Assembly (NCBI GenBank): GCA_046049705.1
Contig: JBJOQZ010000011.1
Coordinates: 1 to 17,714, forward strand
Source: DALYDD01 sp046049705
GTDB lineage: Bacteria > Patescibacteriota > Minisyncoccia > Phycocordibacterales > CAIZLB01
Reading direction: 5' to 3'
DNA: 17,714 bases
Shown: piece by piece, positions 7,926-15,009 of the stretch
Position numbering within the stretch: position 1 is the first letter of the stretch
How the letters are laid out: each line of letters begins with the position of its first letter
Notes under the pieces: model-generated
The model's database searches: none
The model's input: only the letters and a program-made list of their open reading frames with translations
Told to the model about the DNA's origin: nothing
Position numbers and translations under genes: made by a program

Positions 7926-7941
7926 AGGAGGAAACGGTATG
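7926..7941 (+). promoter_or_regulatory. Isolated perfect Shine-Dalgarno before an ATG
   Basis: AGGAGG (7926-7931) lies 7 nt upstream of ATG (7939-7941). The reading frame it would serve runs 77 codons to 8172 wholly antisense to the 3' end of rseP and does not look like a conserved protein, so I do not call that frame a gene. The site is odd because genuine genes in this window generally lack a Shine-Dalgarno. Confidence 0.3.
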
Positions 7942-9045
7942 TTATTTAAACAACATCCAGACATCTTTAAATGTCACCACGAGCATGAGACCGATGAGAA
8001 GGAGGAATCCAATTGCATTTACCCAGTTGATAATCTTTGGATTGAGTCTTCGTCGGATAATACCTTCGATAGCCACCACTACAAGCCTACCTCCGTCGAG
8101 CGCTGGAAATGGCATAAGATTGAGTACAGCAAGATTGATCGAGATCACAGCAGTAATCGCAAGAAGAATTGAAAACCCTTGTTGTGCCGATGAACCCACA
8201 ATACCAGCGATACCAACTGGACCACTCACACTTTTAAGTGCATCTTTGGCACCATTTTCAGAAATCACGAGGCCTTTAATAAAACCCCATAATCCAAGTG
8301 CGACATTTTCAGTCATCACCCATGTGCTTTTTGCACCATAGAGCACTGCATCTATTGGACCAAGTTTAATTGTCCCAACTTCATCCATAGAAATACCAAT
8401 TGCTTTTTTGCCTGGGACTATACCTTCTTTTGGACTCAAAATAATAGTTTCATCTTTTAATGTCACCTGATCCTTTACAGTAAATGTAACCGTACTTGAA
8501 CTCTGAGAAATTACATCTTGGATTGCTGACACTTTAAGTGTTGATGTTGCAAGACTGGCTGATGGAGATTCCACTTTCAAAATTTCTACTCCGGGCTTGA
8601 TTCCAGCAACTTCAGCAGGACTTCCAGGGGCAACAAAAGCGATTCTGATACCAGTGTCTGTTATCTTGTCTGCCGGGAATCCAGCTGTAGATGCCTTTGT
8701 ACCAATAACAAATGCAAGAGATAATAGTAACCAAGCAAAGAGTACATTGAAGGTTACACCTGCTATTAGCACCACTGCCTGTTGCCATCGAGGTTTAGCT
8801 AAAATGCTATCTGGAGTGATTTCATCTTCAGCATTTTCACCATGAATTTTTACATATCCACCTAAAGGCACGAGATTGATTGCGAATCGTGTACCCTTTC
8901 GCATGAAACTCCATAGACGTGGAGGAAACCCAACTGCAAATTCATCTACTCTAATCTTAAATGCTTTCGCTGCAAGAAAATGTCCAAGCTCATGTACAAA
9001 GACAAGTACTGTAAGGACGATTAGAAAAATGATTGTAGTGACCAT
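7942..9045 (-). CDS. rseP: Site-2 membrane metalloprotease RseP (M50)
   Basis: Intramembrane zinc protease that cleaves membrane-spanning substrates such as anti-sigma factors and remnant signal peptides. The 367-aa protein has the active-site HExxH as H18-E19-L-G-H22 in the first membrane helix, and the third zinc ligand D317 in NLMPFPALDGGR (309-320) in the third. A PDZ domain lies at about 125-215 (FVAPGSPAEVAGIKPGVEIL). GGYVKIHGE after the first helix is the usual membrane-reentrant region. The last segment (about 345-365) is the terminal helix. Only one PDZ is evident, as in Gram-positive RasP; E. coli RseP has two. It follows frr after 27 nt on the same strand, so the two are probably cotranscribed. 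Confidence 0.96.
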   Translation of the reverse strand: MVTTIIFLIVLTVLVFVHELGHFLAAKAFKIRVDEFAVGFPPRLWSFMRKGTRFAINLVPLGGYVKIHGENAEDEITPDSILAKPRWQQAVVLIAGVTFNVLFAWLLLSLAFVIGTKASTAGFPADKITDTGIRIAFVAPGSPAEVAGIKPGVEILKVESPSASLATSTLKVSAIQDVISQSSSTVTFTVKDQVTLKDETIILSPKEGIVPGKKAIGISMDEVGTIKLGPIDAVLYGAKSTWVMTENVALGLWGFIKGLVISENGAKDALKSVSGPVGIAGIVGSSAQQGFSILLAITAVISINLAVLNLMPFPALDGGRLVVVAIEGIIRRRLNPKIINWVNAIGFLLLIGLMLVVTFKDVWMLFK

Positions 9046-9072
9046 TGATTAAGATTAAAGTAAATAAATATA

Positions 9073-9624
9073 TTACCCAGTAATTTCTGATTCTTTTTTT
9101 GTAAATACAACTTCGAGCTTTTCACCTGCTTCTTTCATCTTCTTTTCAACTTCAATTTTCACTCGCTCCACTTCGTCTTCACTCATAGTTCCCTCTTTCT
9201 TTTTCGCATTGAGGTCATCCATAATTTCATTTCGCTCACGTCTGAGTGCTACACGACCGTCTTCAAGTTTTTCTTTCGCTACTTTGACGAGTTGAAGACG
9301 TCGCTCTCCAGTAAGTTCTGGAAAAATAACTCGAAGTCCTTTATCGTCGACTGTTACAGATACCCCAAGATTACTTGTTGAGATTGCTTTTTCGATTCCA
9401 CGGATTTGAGAATTGTCCCATGGAGTAATTCGGAGTGTTTTTGCATCTTCGGTACCGATTGAGGCTACAGATGAAATCGCCATCATGGAACCATATGATT
9501 CTACTTGTACTCCATCGAGAAAAGAGACAGAGGCCCGACCAGTACGGATGCCGTTCATCTCTTTTGCAAGCCATTCTTCAGTTGCTTTTAATTTATTTTG
9601 AAAGTCGTTGAGATTGTATGCCAT
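9073..9624 (-). CDS. frr: Ribosome recycling factor
   Basis: Splits post-termination ribosomes together with EF-G. Its 183 residues match the family length of about 185. Signatures are GIRTGRASVSFLDGVQVESYGS (head of the three-helix bundle), ITPWDNSQIRGIEKAI, LRVIFPELTGERRLQLVKVA, and the long C-terminal helix with RRERNEIMDDLNAKKKEG. All domains are intact. The ATG at 9624 gives the usual N-terminus. The region just upstream is AT-rich with -10-like TATAGA (9642-9637) and TATACA (9635-9630) but no good -35. rseP follows after 27 nt; the uppS, cdsA and dxr genes that usually lie between frr and rseP in other bacteria are missing here. Confidence 0.97.
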   Translation of the reverse strand: MAYNLNDFQNKLKATEEWLAKEMNGIRTGRASVSFLDGVQVESYGSMMAISSVASIGTEDAKTLRITPWDNSQIRGIEKAISTSNLGVSVTVDDKGLRVIFPELTGERRLQLVKVAKEKLEDGRVALRRERNEIMDDLNAKKKEGTMSEDEVERVKIEVEKKMKEAGEKLEVVFTKKESEITG

Positions 9625-9742
9625 ATCTTTGTATATTCTATAATTGAAGCAAATTGTACCATATATCGAGCCATTAATCTAATTGCATTTCGAGGGGTCT
9701 AAGTATGTTTTTACCTCTCAAGCAAAGAGCTCTTCCATATAT

Positions 9743-10537
9743 TTAGATAATAGTCGCAAGATACTCCAAAAGCATCTTCACAGAATTTCCGGGTGCATGC
9801 ATATATGTTTGCGCTTTCAGAATCGCATTGAGCTTGCGAGCTGTCGCACCCTTTGAATCCAAAACATCTTTCGCTCCACCATTTGCTTTCAATTTGTTTT
9901 GATTTTGTTCAAATGCAGCAGCAATGTCACTGTGCACTTTCTTTTCGATTTCATTTACAAAATGAAACACCTCTGCAATACCGATTTTTTCCTTGTCCAT
10001 TTCACTATGAATCTTTTTGACGATATCAAGCCTCTCTGCAATATCAGCATCAAGGAACCTTGCGGTATCTAGAAGTTGATTTTTACCTGCTCGCATTCCG
10101 ATTTCACCAGCAGAAGACATGTTACCCACTCCATTTTTCATATCAATATGTAAAACACTCTCCATATACTCTTCCAGATCAAAGAGATTGAGCCTTGAAC
10201 GCAATGTCGGTAATAATGGATGAATTGAATCGGTAATCAATATAAAGCGAGTATGAACGGGAGGCTCTTCTAGGATTTTGAGCAAAGCATTTTGTGCTTG
10301 TTCAGTAAGGGTATGAGTATATACCACAACAACATTCCACTCTGCTTGAGCGGGCCTCTTTATCAAAATTTCATGTATGAGATGTGCATCATCGACACCA
10401 AACTTTTCATGTTCAAAAGTACGTACTGTGAGATCAGGATGTCTCGCATGCAATCCATATCTCTTAGACAAAATATCTAGTACAGGGGCAATATGCCCCA
10501 AAGAACCTTCGATAAGTTGTGCATGATGATTAAGCAT
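9743..10537 (-). CDS. holB: DNA polymerase III delta'-like clamp-loader subunit
   Basis: A member of the DnaX/HolB AAA+ clamp-loader family, which loads the beta sliding clamp at replication forks. The key signature is TEQAQNALLKILEEPPVHTR (about 97-116), followed by FILITDSIHPLLPTLRSRLN. The latter corresponds to the sensor and SRC arginine-finger region; Arg is kept but the Cys of SRC is Leu here. There is no Walker A lysine: the equivalent N-terminal stretch reads IEGSLGHIAPVL. Absence of ATP binding is normal for delta'. At 264 aa it is shorter than E. coli delta' (334). The C-terminal third is helical and resembles the clamp-loader collar domain. It lies 30 nt after the second mreB on the same strand. 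The gap of 118 nt to frr holds only an imperfect hairpin. Confidence 0.86.
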   Translation of the reverse strand: MLNHHAQLIEGSLGHIAPVLDILSKRYGLHARHPDLTVRTFEHEKFGVDDAHLIHEILIKRPAQAEWNVVVVYTHTLTEQAQNALLKILEEPPVHTRFILITDSIHPLLPTLRSRLNLFDLEEYMESVLHIDMKNGVGNMSSAGEIGMRAGKNQLLDTARFLDADIAERLDIVKKIHSEMDKEKIGIAEVFHFVNEIEKKVHSDIAAAFEQNQNKLKANGGAKDVLDSKGATARKLNAILKAQTYMHAPGNSVKMLLEYLATII

Positions 10538-10567
10538 ACTTATATATATTTTCTACGCCCAAAAATA

Positions 10568-11581
10568 TTATCTCTTACTGATAATTGTCTTCTTGTAAGT
10601 ATCAAGATGATTCAATGCCTCCCCAGTCCCTTTCACCACGCAATAGAGCGCATCATTTGCCAAAATAGCTTTTACTCCTGTACGACGAAATACGAGCTCC
10701 GTGAGATTACGCAATTGAGATGAGCCGCCTGTCATAATAATCCCGTTGTCGATAATATCAGATGCGAGCTCTGGGGGTGTTTCTTGCAAGACATGTTTGA
10801 TTGCAGCAATCATCTCACGAAGCTCTTTTGATACCGCCTTCACAATTTCATTTGTTTTAATTTCTACTGAACGAGGAAGACCTGTAAGAAAATCTCGTCC
10901 TTTGATTGTCATAGTGAGTTCTTCTTCAACCGGGATTGCAGAGCCGACATGAATTTTGATATCTTCCGCTGTACGATCACCAATCGCAAGATTATATGTT
11001 TTCTTAATATAATCTGTGATAGCTGCGTCAATTCGATTTCCAGCACACTTTACTGATGTACAAGCCACAATACCTCCAAGAGAAATCACTGCTACATCTG
11101 TCGTACCACCACCGATGTCCACTATCATATGCCCTATAGCTTCATGGATCGAAATCCCTGCTCCAATCGCAGCAAGAATCGGCTCTTTGACAACATATGC
11201 CTGTTTTGCACCAGCTTTTACCGCAGCCTCAATCACAGCACGACGTTCAGTCGAAGTCACACCAGCTGGAACTGAAATCATGACTTCAGGTTTCCATATA
11301 TTCCACTTACCCATCGCTTTATTAATAAAGTATCGAAGCATGGCTTCGGTCACTCGATAATCAGCGATGACACCATCGCGCATCGGACGATATGCAATAA
11401 TGCTATCTGGTGTTTTTCCAATCATTTCTTTTGCTTCTATCCCTACTGCCAAGATACGATTATCTTGTTCTGACACCGCAACTACTGAAGGTTCATTGAG
11501 GACGATTCCTTTACCCGGCACAAATACAAGTGTGTTTGCAGTCCCAAGATCAATACCAAGTTTTTTAGAAAAGATTCCCAT
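10568..11581 (-). CDS. mreB: Second MreB paralogue
   Basis: Actin-like protein of 337 residues, with phosphate-1 loop GIDLGTANTLVFV (about 9-21), phosphate-2 loop IVDIGGGTTDVAVIS, and adenosine motif GIIMTGGSSQLRNL. It differs from the copy at 4826-5893 at many positions. Examples are RPMRDGVIADYRVT against RPLVDGVISDFEIT, and GGSSQLRNL against GGGALIKGL. The N-terminus is only MGIFSKK before the first strand, so the basic amphipathic membrane helix of the other copy is missing. GGS in the adenosine motif is the form seen in many MreB/Mbl proteins. It is not linked to mreC but sits ahead of the delta' gene and behind the structured RNA gene, with its own predicted promoter whose -10 ends 6 nt before the ATG. 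Likely an Mbl- or MreBH-like helper filament, though the role is inferred only. Confidence 0.95.
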   Translation of the reverse strand: MGIFSKKLGIDLGTANTLVFVPGKGIVLNEPSVVAVSEQDNRILAVGIEAKEMIGKTPDSIIAYRPMRDGVIADYRVTEAMLRYFINKAMGKWNIWKPEVMISVPAGVTSTERRAVIEAAVKAGAKQAYVVKEPILAAIGAGISIHEAIGHMIVDIGGGTTDVAVISLGGIVACTSVKCAGNRIDAAITDYIKKTYNLAIGDRTAEDIKIHVGSAIPVEEELTMTIKGRDFLTGLPRSVEIKTNEIVKAVSKELREMIAAIKHVLQETPPELASDIIDNGIIMTGGSSQLRNLTELVFRRTGVKAILANDALYCVVKGTGEALNHLDTYKKTIISKR

Positions 11582-11587
11582 ATCGGT

Positions 11588-11616
11588 ATATTACTCTTTT
11601 TCTTAGTTTGAGACAA
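11588..11616 (-). promoter_or_regulatory. Promoter of the second mreB
   Basis: On the minus strand, TTGTCT (11616-11611), a 17-nt spacer and TAATAT (11593-11588) predict a start at about 11581, the A of the ATG, so the message is probably leaderless. The 10-mer ATTGTCTCAA around the -35 is identical to that of the proS promoter. Confidence 0.55.
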
Positions 11617-11670
11617 TTACGACAAATTACCAGTTGCATTGTCTTGTGTCGGGCGCCTTAAATATATAGA

Positions 11671-11726
11671 CAAAAAGAAAGGGGTCACCCGGCCGCTGCA
11701 CGAAGCAACGTTGCCTGAGTGACCCC
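11671..11726 (-). terminator. Intrinsic terminator of the structured RNA
   Basis: On the minus strand GGGGTCAC (11726-11719) pairs perfectly with GTGACCCC (11688-11681). Inside is GGC/GCC with an AA bulge, then CGTTGC/GCAGCG (one G-U) around a TTCGT loop. The tract TTTCTTTTT follows at 11680-11672. It insulates the RNA from the downstream mreB promoter. Confidence 0.88.
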
Positions 11727-12358
11727 TGGGGGGGTGGATGAAGCGCGGTGAAGCTCCAGTCCTAGTCTTGCAATACCCATCAGGGCGATTGCTACGGTTG
11801 ACTATACATTATTCGATCGGGAGGCCACTCAGGCCTCAGGACAATCGACACCTAATGTCTGCTCGAGCGAACTCGAAGCAACTTAACCGGATACATAAGC
11901 TAGATTTGTCACACTCTGTGACTCACTCCTCGTCATCTGAAACATATCAGTTTCCAGATCTAATACTTCGCACCCTGCGAATCCCTATCGGAAGATACAA
12001 TGAGGAGTATAAACTCCGTATTTTGTATCCGTACATTAGCCTTATCTTTAGAGTTGATTTGAATTATCCGCAACGAGCGAATCAATGCATTTCAACTGGC
12101 GATAGGCGAACCAAGTACGAGCATTATAGCTCACAAGCAACACAGTGGTTTCATGCGTATAGGATCCCTCGATTGCGGTTGCGATCGAGTCCAGTCATGC
12201 TCCCTGTTTCTCAGCCCACCCTTTTATTTATTCAGGCGGATCAGGTTGATGTTTGTCTATGAGCGTCCAGATTCCTTCTCTTGGCTATCCATGCACTTTT
12301 CAGGTGCGGCAGACCTCCTTTCCAGATCGGACATCAAGCTTTGGTACTACTGCTTGAT
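11671..12358 (-). ncRNA. Candidate large structured RNA, about 690 nt, family unknown
   Basis: This 850-nt gap between the second mreB and priA has no plausible protein gene, but it shows every mark of an independent minus-strand RNA gene. A TTGACA-N16-TATGAT promoter predicts a start near 12358. The predicted RNA opens with a 7-bp hairpin (12358-12352 with 12339-12333). Further hairpins, in plus coordinates, are: 12168-12189; 11994-12029 (7 bp outside, 5 bp inside); 11967-11981 (up to 6 bp); 11935-11959 (9 bp plus bulge); 11908-11922 (6 bp, 3-nt loop); 11860-11880 (8 bp plus bulge, UUCG loop); 11821-11837 (6 bp, 5-nt loop); and 11763-11804 (three nested stems). It ends in a long intrinsic terminator. 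I looked for tmRNA (tag frame, T-loop, CCA end), RNase P RNA (P4 conserved blocks), SRP RNA and group I/II intron cores and found none. G+C is raised (28 of 60 bases at 12121-12180). Confidence 0.72.
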
Positions 12359-12364
12359 ACGTAT

Positions 12365-12392
12365 ATCATAGCACTATTTAGATATTTGTCAA
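12365..12392 (-). promoter_or_regulatory. Promoter of the structured RNA
   Basis: On the minus strand a perfect TTGACA (12392-12387), a 16-nt spacer and TATGAT (12370-12365) form the closest match to the sigma-70 consensus seen in the window. The predicted start near 12358 coincides with the first base of the 5' hairpin of the RNA. Confidence 0.75.
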
Positions 12393-12405
12393 GTATTTCA
12401 AATAC
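12393..12405. repeat. Palindrome between the RNA and priA promoters
   Basis: GTATTT-C-AAATAC is a perfect 6+1+6 inverted repeat touching the -35 of the RNA promoter and overlapping the weak -35 proposed for priA. It could be an operator for a dimeric regulator, though one short palindrome in AT-rich DNA can arise by chance. Confidence 0.4.
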
Positions 12406-12424
12406 CCCCCTTTTCTGCCACTAT
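12396..12424 (+). promoter_or_regulatory. Weak extended -10 promoter for priA
   Basis: TG at 12416-12417 followed one base later by CACTAT (12419-12424) resembles an extended -10 element, with TTTCAA (12396-12401) as a poor -35. The -10 would end 6 nt before the GTG start, the same spacing as the leaderless promoters elsewhere in the window. Sequence match alone is weak. Confidence 0.3.
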
Positions 12425-12430
12425 TAGGGT

Positions 12431-14377
12431 GTGTATCTCCTCGATGTATTTCCAATTGTAAAAGGGACCTGGGCCAAAGACCTCCAATACTGGTCCGCCG
12501 AGCATATTTCACCTGGCTCAATCGTAAAAGCACCCTTAAAAGGCAAAGAAATTGCTGTCTTTGTCTTCAATTGCACCCCACTTCATGCAGCAAAACATAT
12601 TGTGAAAGAAGCTGAATTTAAAACAAGAAAAATAGAGAGCCCTCGCCCTATCTCTGCAATTTCGCATACATATATCCAAAGTGTTTTGCTTTCATCTGGT
12701 TATTTTGTACAAAATATCGGCGCCATGCTTAAAGCTTGTATCCCGACTTGTGCACTCTCAGGTTCTGATTTCGTATCTGAAGCATTGGAAAAAAATATTC
12801 AAAAAACTAATCAGCAAGTTGTACCAACAACCGCACACATTTCACATACTTCACAAAAAAAATCTGATGTAGTTGCCCTAGCCACACAAACTGAAGATAG
12901 AATTAGTTTTTATAAAAGTATTATCCGTGAAGAAGTGGCAAGAAATAAATCAGTCATCTTAGTGGCACCTACAGTACGAACAGCTGAGACACTCTATGCT
13001 TCAATCAAAAAAGGAATTGAACATATTACATACATCATCCATAGTGGTCATTCAAAAAAGAAATTACAAGATACATGGAACACTGTCTCATCTTTTGAAC
13101 GCGGCATGGTAATCATTGTCACACCTCAATATGTATCGATACCCCGCCACGATATCGAAGTTATTATCTTGGAAAATGAATCATCACGGGCATATAAAAC
13201 ATTTCACCCACCTTTCTTTGATTGGCGCAATGTCATAGAGCAGTATGCGGATCTCCTGAGCGCAAGGTTGATACTCGGTGACCAATTGCTGAGACTTGAA
13301 ACTATAAAACGAGTACAGGATCATGAAATAGATGAGCTCTTCCCTCTTTCATATCGTATCCAAAAAGAAACTGAAATAATTATCGTGGACATGGCATCTG
13401 ACAAACAGAAACATGGATCATATAGGATGCTTAGTGAAGAATTGCAATCAATGATCGAGTATGCTGAGAAGAGAAAACAAAGTATGTTTTTATTTTCTGC
13501 ACGACGAGGTCTATCGCCCCAAACAGTATGCAGTGATTGCCACGAAACCGTAACCTGTTTAGGGTGCAATGCTCCGATTGTATTACATACTTCAAAAAAG
13601 CAAGGCAGATATTTTCTGTGTCATCATTGTGGTAAAGAACGAACTGCCCTAGAAGCATGTAAAAAATGCAATAGTTGGAATCTCACAACTCTCGGTGTCG
13701 GTACAGATAGTGTCGAACAAGAAATTCGACATATGTATCCACATATTCCAGTGTTTCGGATTGATAAAGATGCAGCAAAAAGCGACGGAGAGGCAAAGAA
13801 GATCATGCAAGAATTTCAAAAACATGCCTTTGCAATACTTATTGGTACCGAGACAGCTTTATCTTATATTGACTCAGTGCCACATGTAGCAGTTGTATCC
13901 ATGGAGAGTCTTTTCTCAATACCAGATTTCAGAATTCATGAACGAATCGCACATATGTACATACGCCTTCTCGAGGTTACGGAGTCATATCTACTTGTAC
14001 AATCAAGAAATCTTGGAAATAGTATTATAAAATCTCTAGAGCAACGAACATTTGGAGAGTATGTGAAAGAAGAATTAAAAATGCGCGAAGTATTACAATA
14101 CCCTCCCTTTGCTCTTATGGCCAAAATAGTCTTGAAAGGGTCAGTCCAACTAGTGAGTGCTCATGCCAAGAAAATACAAGATGAATTAGCAGAATATAAT
14201 CCACAAGTATTCCCAGCTATGATTCCAAGCCCAGAAGGGCCGACTATTCATATTCTCTTTACACTTCCGTATACTGTTTGGAAAAGCAAAGATCGTATCC
14301 AAACGGAACTCTATAGGAAGCTTGATTTGATTTCACGTATTGCACCTATTCAAGTAAATCCTGAGTCTTTTATTTAA
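12431..14377 (+). CDS. priA: PriA-like primosomal protein N' with degenerate ATPase motifs
   Basis: PriA restarts stalled replication forks by binding fork DNA and recruiting the replicative helicase. This 648-aa protein starts with GTG at 12431; the next in-frame ATG is about 100 codons on. The N-terminal DNA-binding domain (about 1-100, with ISPGSIVKAPLKGKEIAVFV), helicase-like lobes and C-terminal domain align in order. All eight zinc ligands are present as four CxxC pairs (C367/370, C376/379, C397/400, C410/413), and SARRGLSP (356-363) matches the PriA NRRGY-type loop. However, the Walker A site (GVTGSGKTEVY in family members) reads ALATQTEDRISF (149-160), with no GKT. The DEEH box reads ILENESSRAYK (246-256). 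The motif III and arginine-finger regions are also lost (GDQLLRLE; RLLEVTES). ATP hydrolysis is therefore unlikely, leaving a structural restart protein. The gene is cleanly open, not a pseudogene. Confidence 0.9.
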   Translation: MYLLDVFPIVKGTWAKDLQYWSAEHISPGSIVKAPLKGKEIAVFVFNCTPLHAAKHIVKEAEFKTRKIESPRPISAISHTYIQSVLLSSGYFVQNIGAMLKACIPTCALSGSDFVSEALEKNIQKTNQQVVPTTAHISHTSQKKSDVVALATQTEDRISFYKSIIREEVARNKSVILVAPTVRTAETLYASIKKGIEHITYIIHSGHSKKKLQDTWNTVSSFERGMVIIVTPQYVSIPRHDIEVIILENESSRAYKTFHPPFFDWRNVIEQYADLLSARLILGDQLLRLETIKRVQDHEIDELFPLSYRIQKETEIIIVDMASDKQKHGSYRMLSEELQSMIEYAEKRKQSMFLFSARRGLSPQTVCSDCHETVTCLGCNAPIVLHTSKKQGRYFLCHHCGKERTALEACKKCNSWNLTTLGVGTDSVEQEIRHMYPHIPVFRIDKDAAKSDGEAKKIMQEFQKHAFAILIGTETALSYIDSVPHVAVVSMESLFSIPDFRIHERIAHMYIRLLEVTESYLLVQSRNLGNSIIKSLEQRTFGEYVKEELKMREVLQYPPFALMAKIVLKGSVQLVSAHAKKIQDELAEYNPQVFPAMIPSPEGPTIHILFTLPYTVWKSKDRIQTELYRKLDLISRIAPIQVNPESFI

Positions 14378-14394
14378 CCTTATCTAATCACTCA

Positions 14395-14964
14395 TTAAGA
14401 GATCTCACAAACTGGCACTCTTAGACTTTGAATTTGTCTCACCAAGCCTCTCCAAGAAATATATACAAGTACGAGACCTAGCAGTGAGAACTCTACTCCT
14501 TTCAATGGGAGCCAAGAAGCGACGATTGATAGCCCGAGTGCATTGAAAATGGTAGCCGAGATAGCTGTACCACATGCTGCACATCCATACCCAAAAAATG
14601 TCATAAGGAGAGCAAATACACTTGCCAGAGCCCCTCTTTTCTTTGTCTCTATCAATACCTGTTGTTTACGCTTGATATCTTGTTTTAGTACAACTACCTC
14701 GATCAATAGTGCGATCGAAATACTAAGTGAAAAGATAAGTACCAAGAATACGATAAATGGACCGGTTCCTACAAATGCAGCATTTCCAATCAATAACCCC
14801 CAAGCAAGTCGTATTGCGGTTGTCCAAGATTCACCCTGAGTAAATGCCGAAAGCGTATCTCTATGTGGCAGTAACACTATAAGCATGTAGATCAAAAAAC
14901 CGACCAAGAGCGCAGGAAGGCTCCGAGTCGGCTTTTTGATTGTCTGCCAGATAATACTAAACAT
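14395..14964 (-). CDS. Multi-pass membrane protein with CAAC motif, next to DsbA-like gene
   Basis: No named family is recognised with confidence. The 189-aa protein has about five hydrophobic segments (roughly 16-33, 51-66, 68-92, 110-126 and 133-172 as one or two) and a charged cytoplasmic-type loop (LKQDIKRKQQVLIETKKR, 93-110). The notable feature is FFGYGCAACGTA with C128 and C131 at a membrane boundary; the only other Cys is near the C-terminus (VPVCEIS). It follows the DsbA-like gene by 45 nt on the same strand, so the two are probably cotranscribed. The CxxC could be a redox-active pair that reoxidises or supplies electrons to the neighbouring oxidoreductase, like DsbB/VKOR or CcdA in role but not evidently homologous. 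A metal-binding role is an alternative. It ends 17 nt from the convergent priA stop, with no room for a conventional terminator. Confidence 0.75.
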   Translation of the reverse strand: MFSIIWQTIKKPTRSLPALLVGFLIYMLIVLLPHRDTLSAFTQGESWTTAIRLAWGLLIGNAAFVGTGPFIVFLVLIFSLSISIALLIEVVVLKQDIKRKQQVLIETKKRGALASVFALLMTFFGYGCAACGTAISATIFNALGLSIVASWLPLKGVEFSLLGLVLVYISWRGLVRQIQSLRVPVCEIS

Positions 14965-15009
14965 AAAGAAATATGGTGGAGATTAAATCTGACTTAGTCA
15001 CAAAACAAA

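Noticed and set aside
9690..9720. Hairpin GAGGGGT...ACCTCTC between frr and the delta' gene as a terminator
   Set aside because: One mismatch in a 7-bp stem, a 14-nt loop, and no T-run on either strand after the stem.
11738..12262. Plus-strand open frame of 174 codons in the mreB-priA gap
   Set aside because: No start signal, no recognisable domain, composition dominated by Ser/Arg/Leu/Ile as in chance frames, and it runs antisense to a region with a promoter, many hairpins and a terminator on the other strand.
11671..12358. tmRNA, RNase P RNA, SRP RNA or self-splicing intron as the identity of the structured RNA
   Set aside because: No tag reading frame ending in Ala-Ala-stop, T-loop or CCA end (tmRNA); no GAGGAAAGUCC-like or other conserved P4 blocks (RNase P); no GGAAGGAAGCAGCC-type domain IV (SRP); no domain V or P7 core and no interrupted gene (introns). 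This is a by-eye search, not a covariance-model result.
14990..15000. TGACT-T-AGTCA palindrome between the DsbA-like gene and the CAAC membrane protein
   Set aside because: Too short to call an operator or terminator; no T-run and no promoter associated with it.
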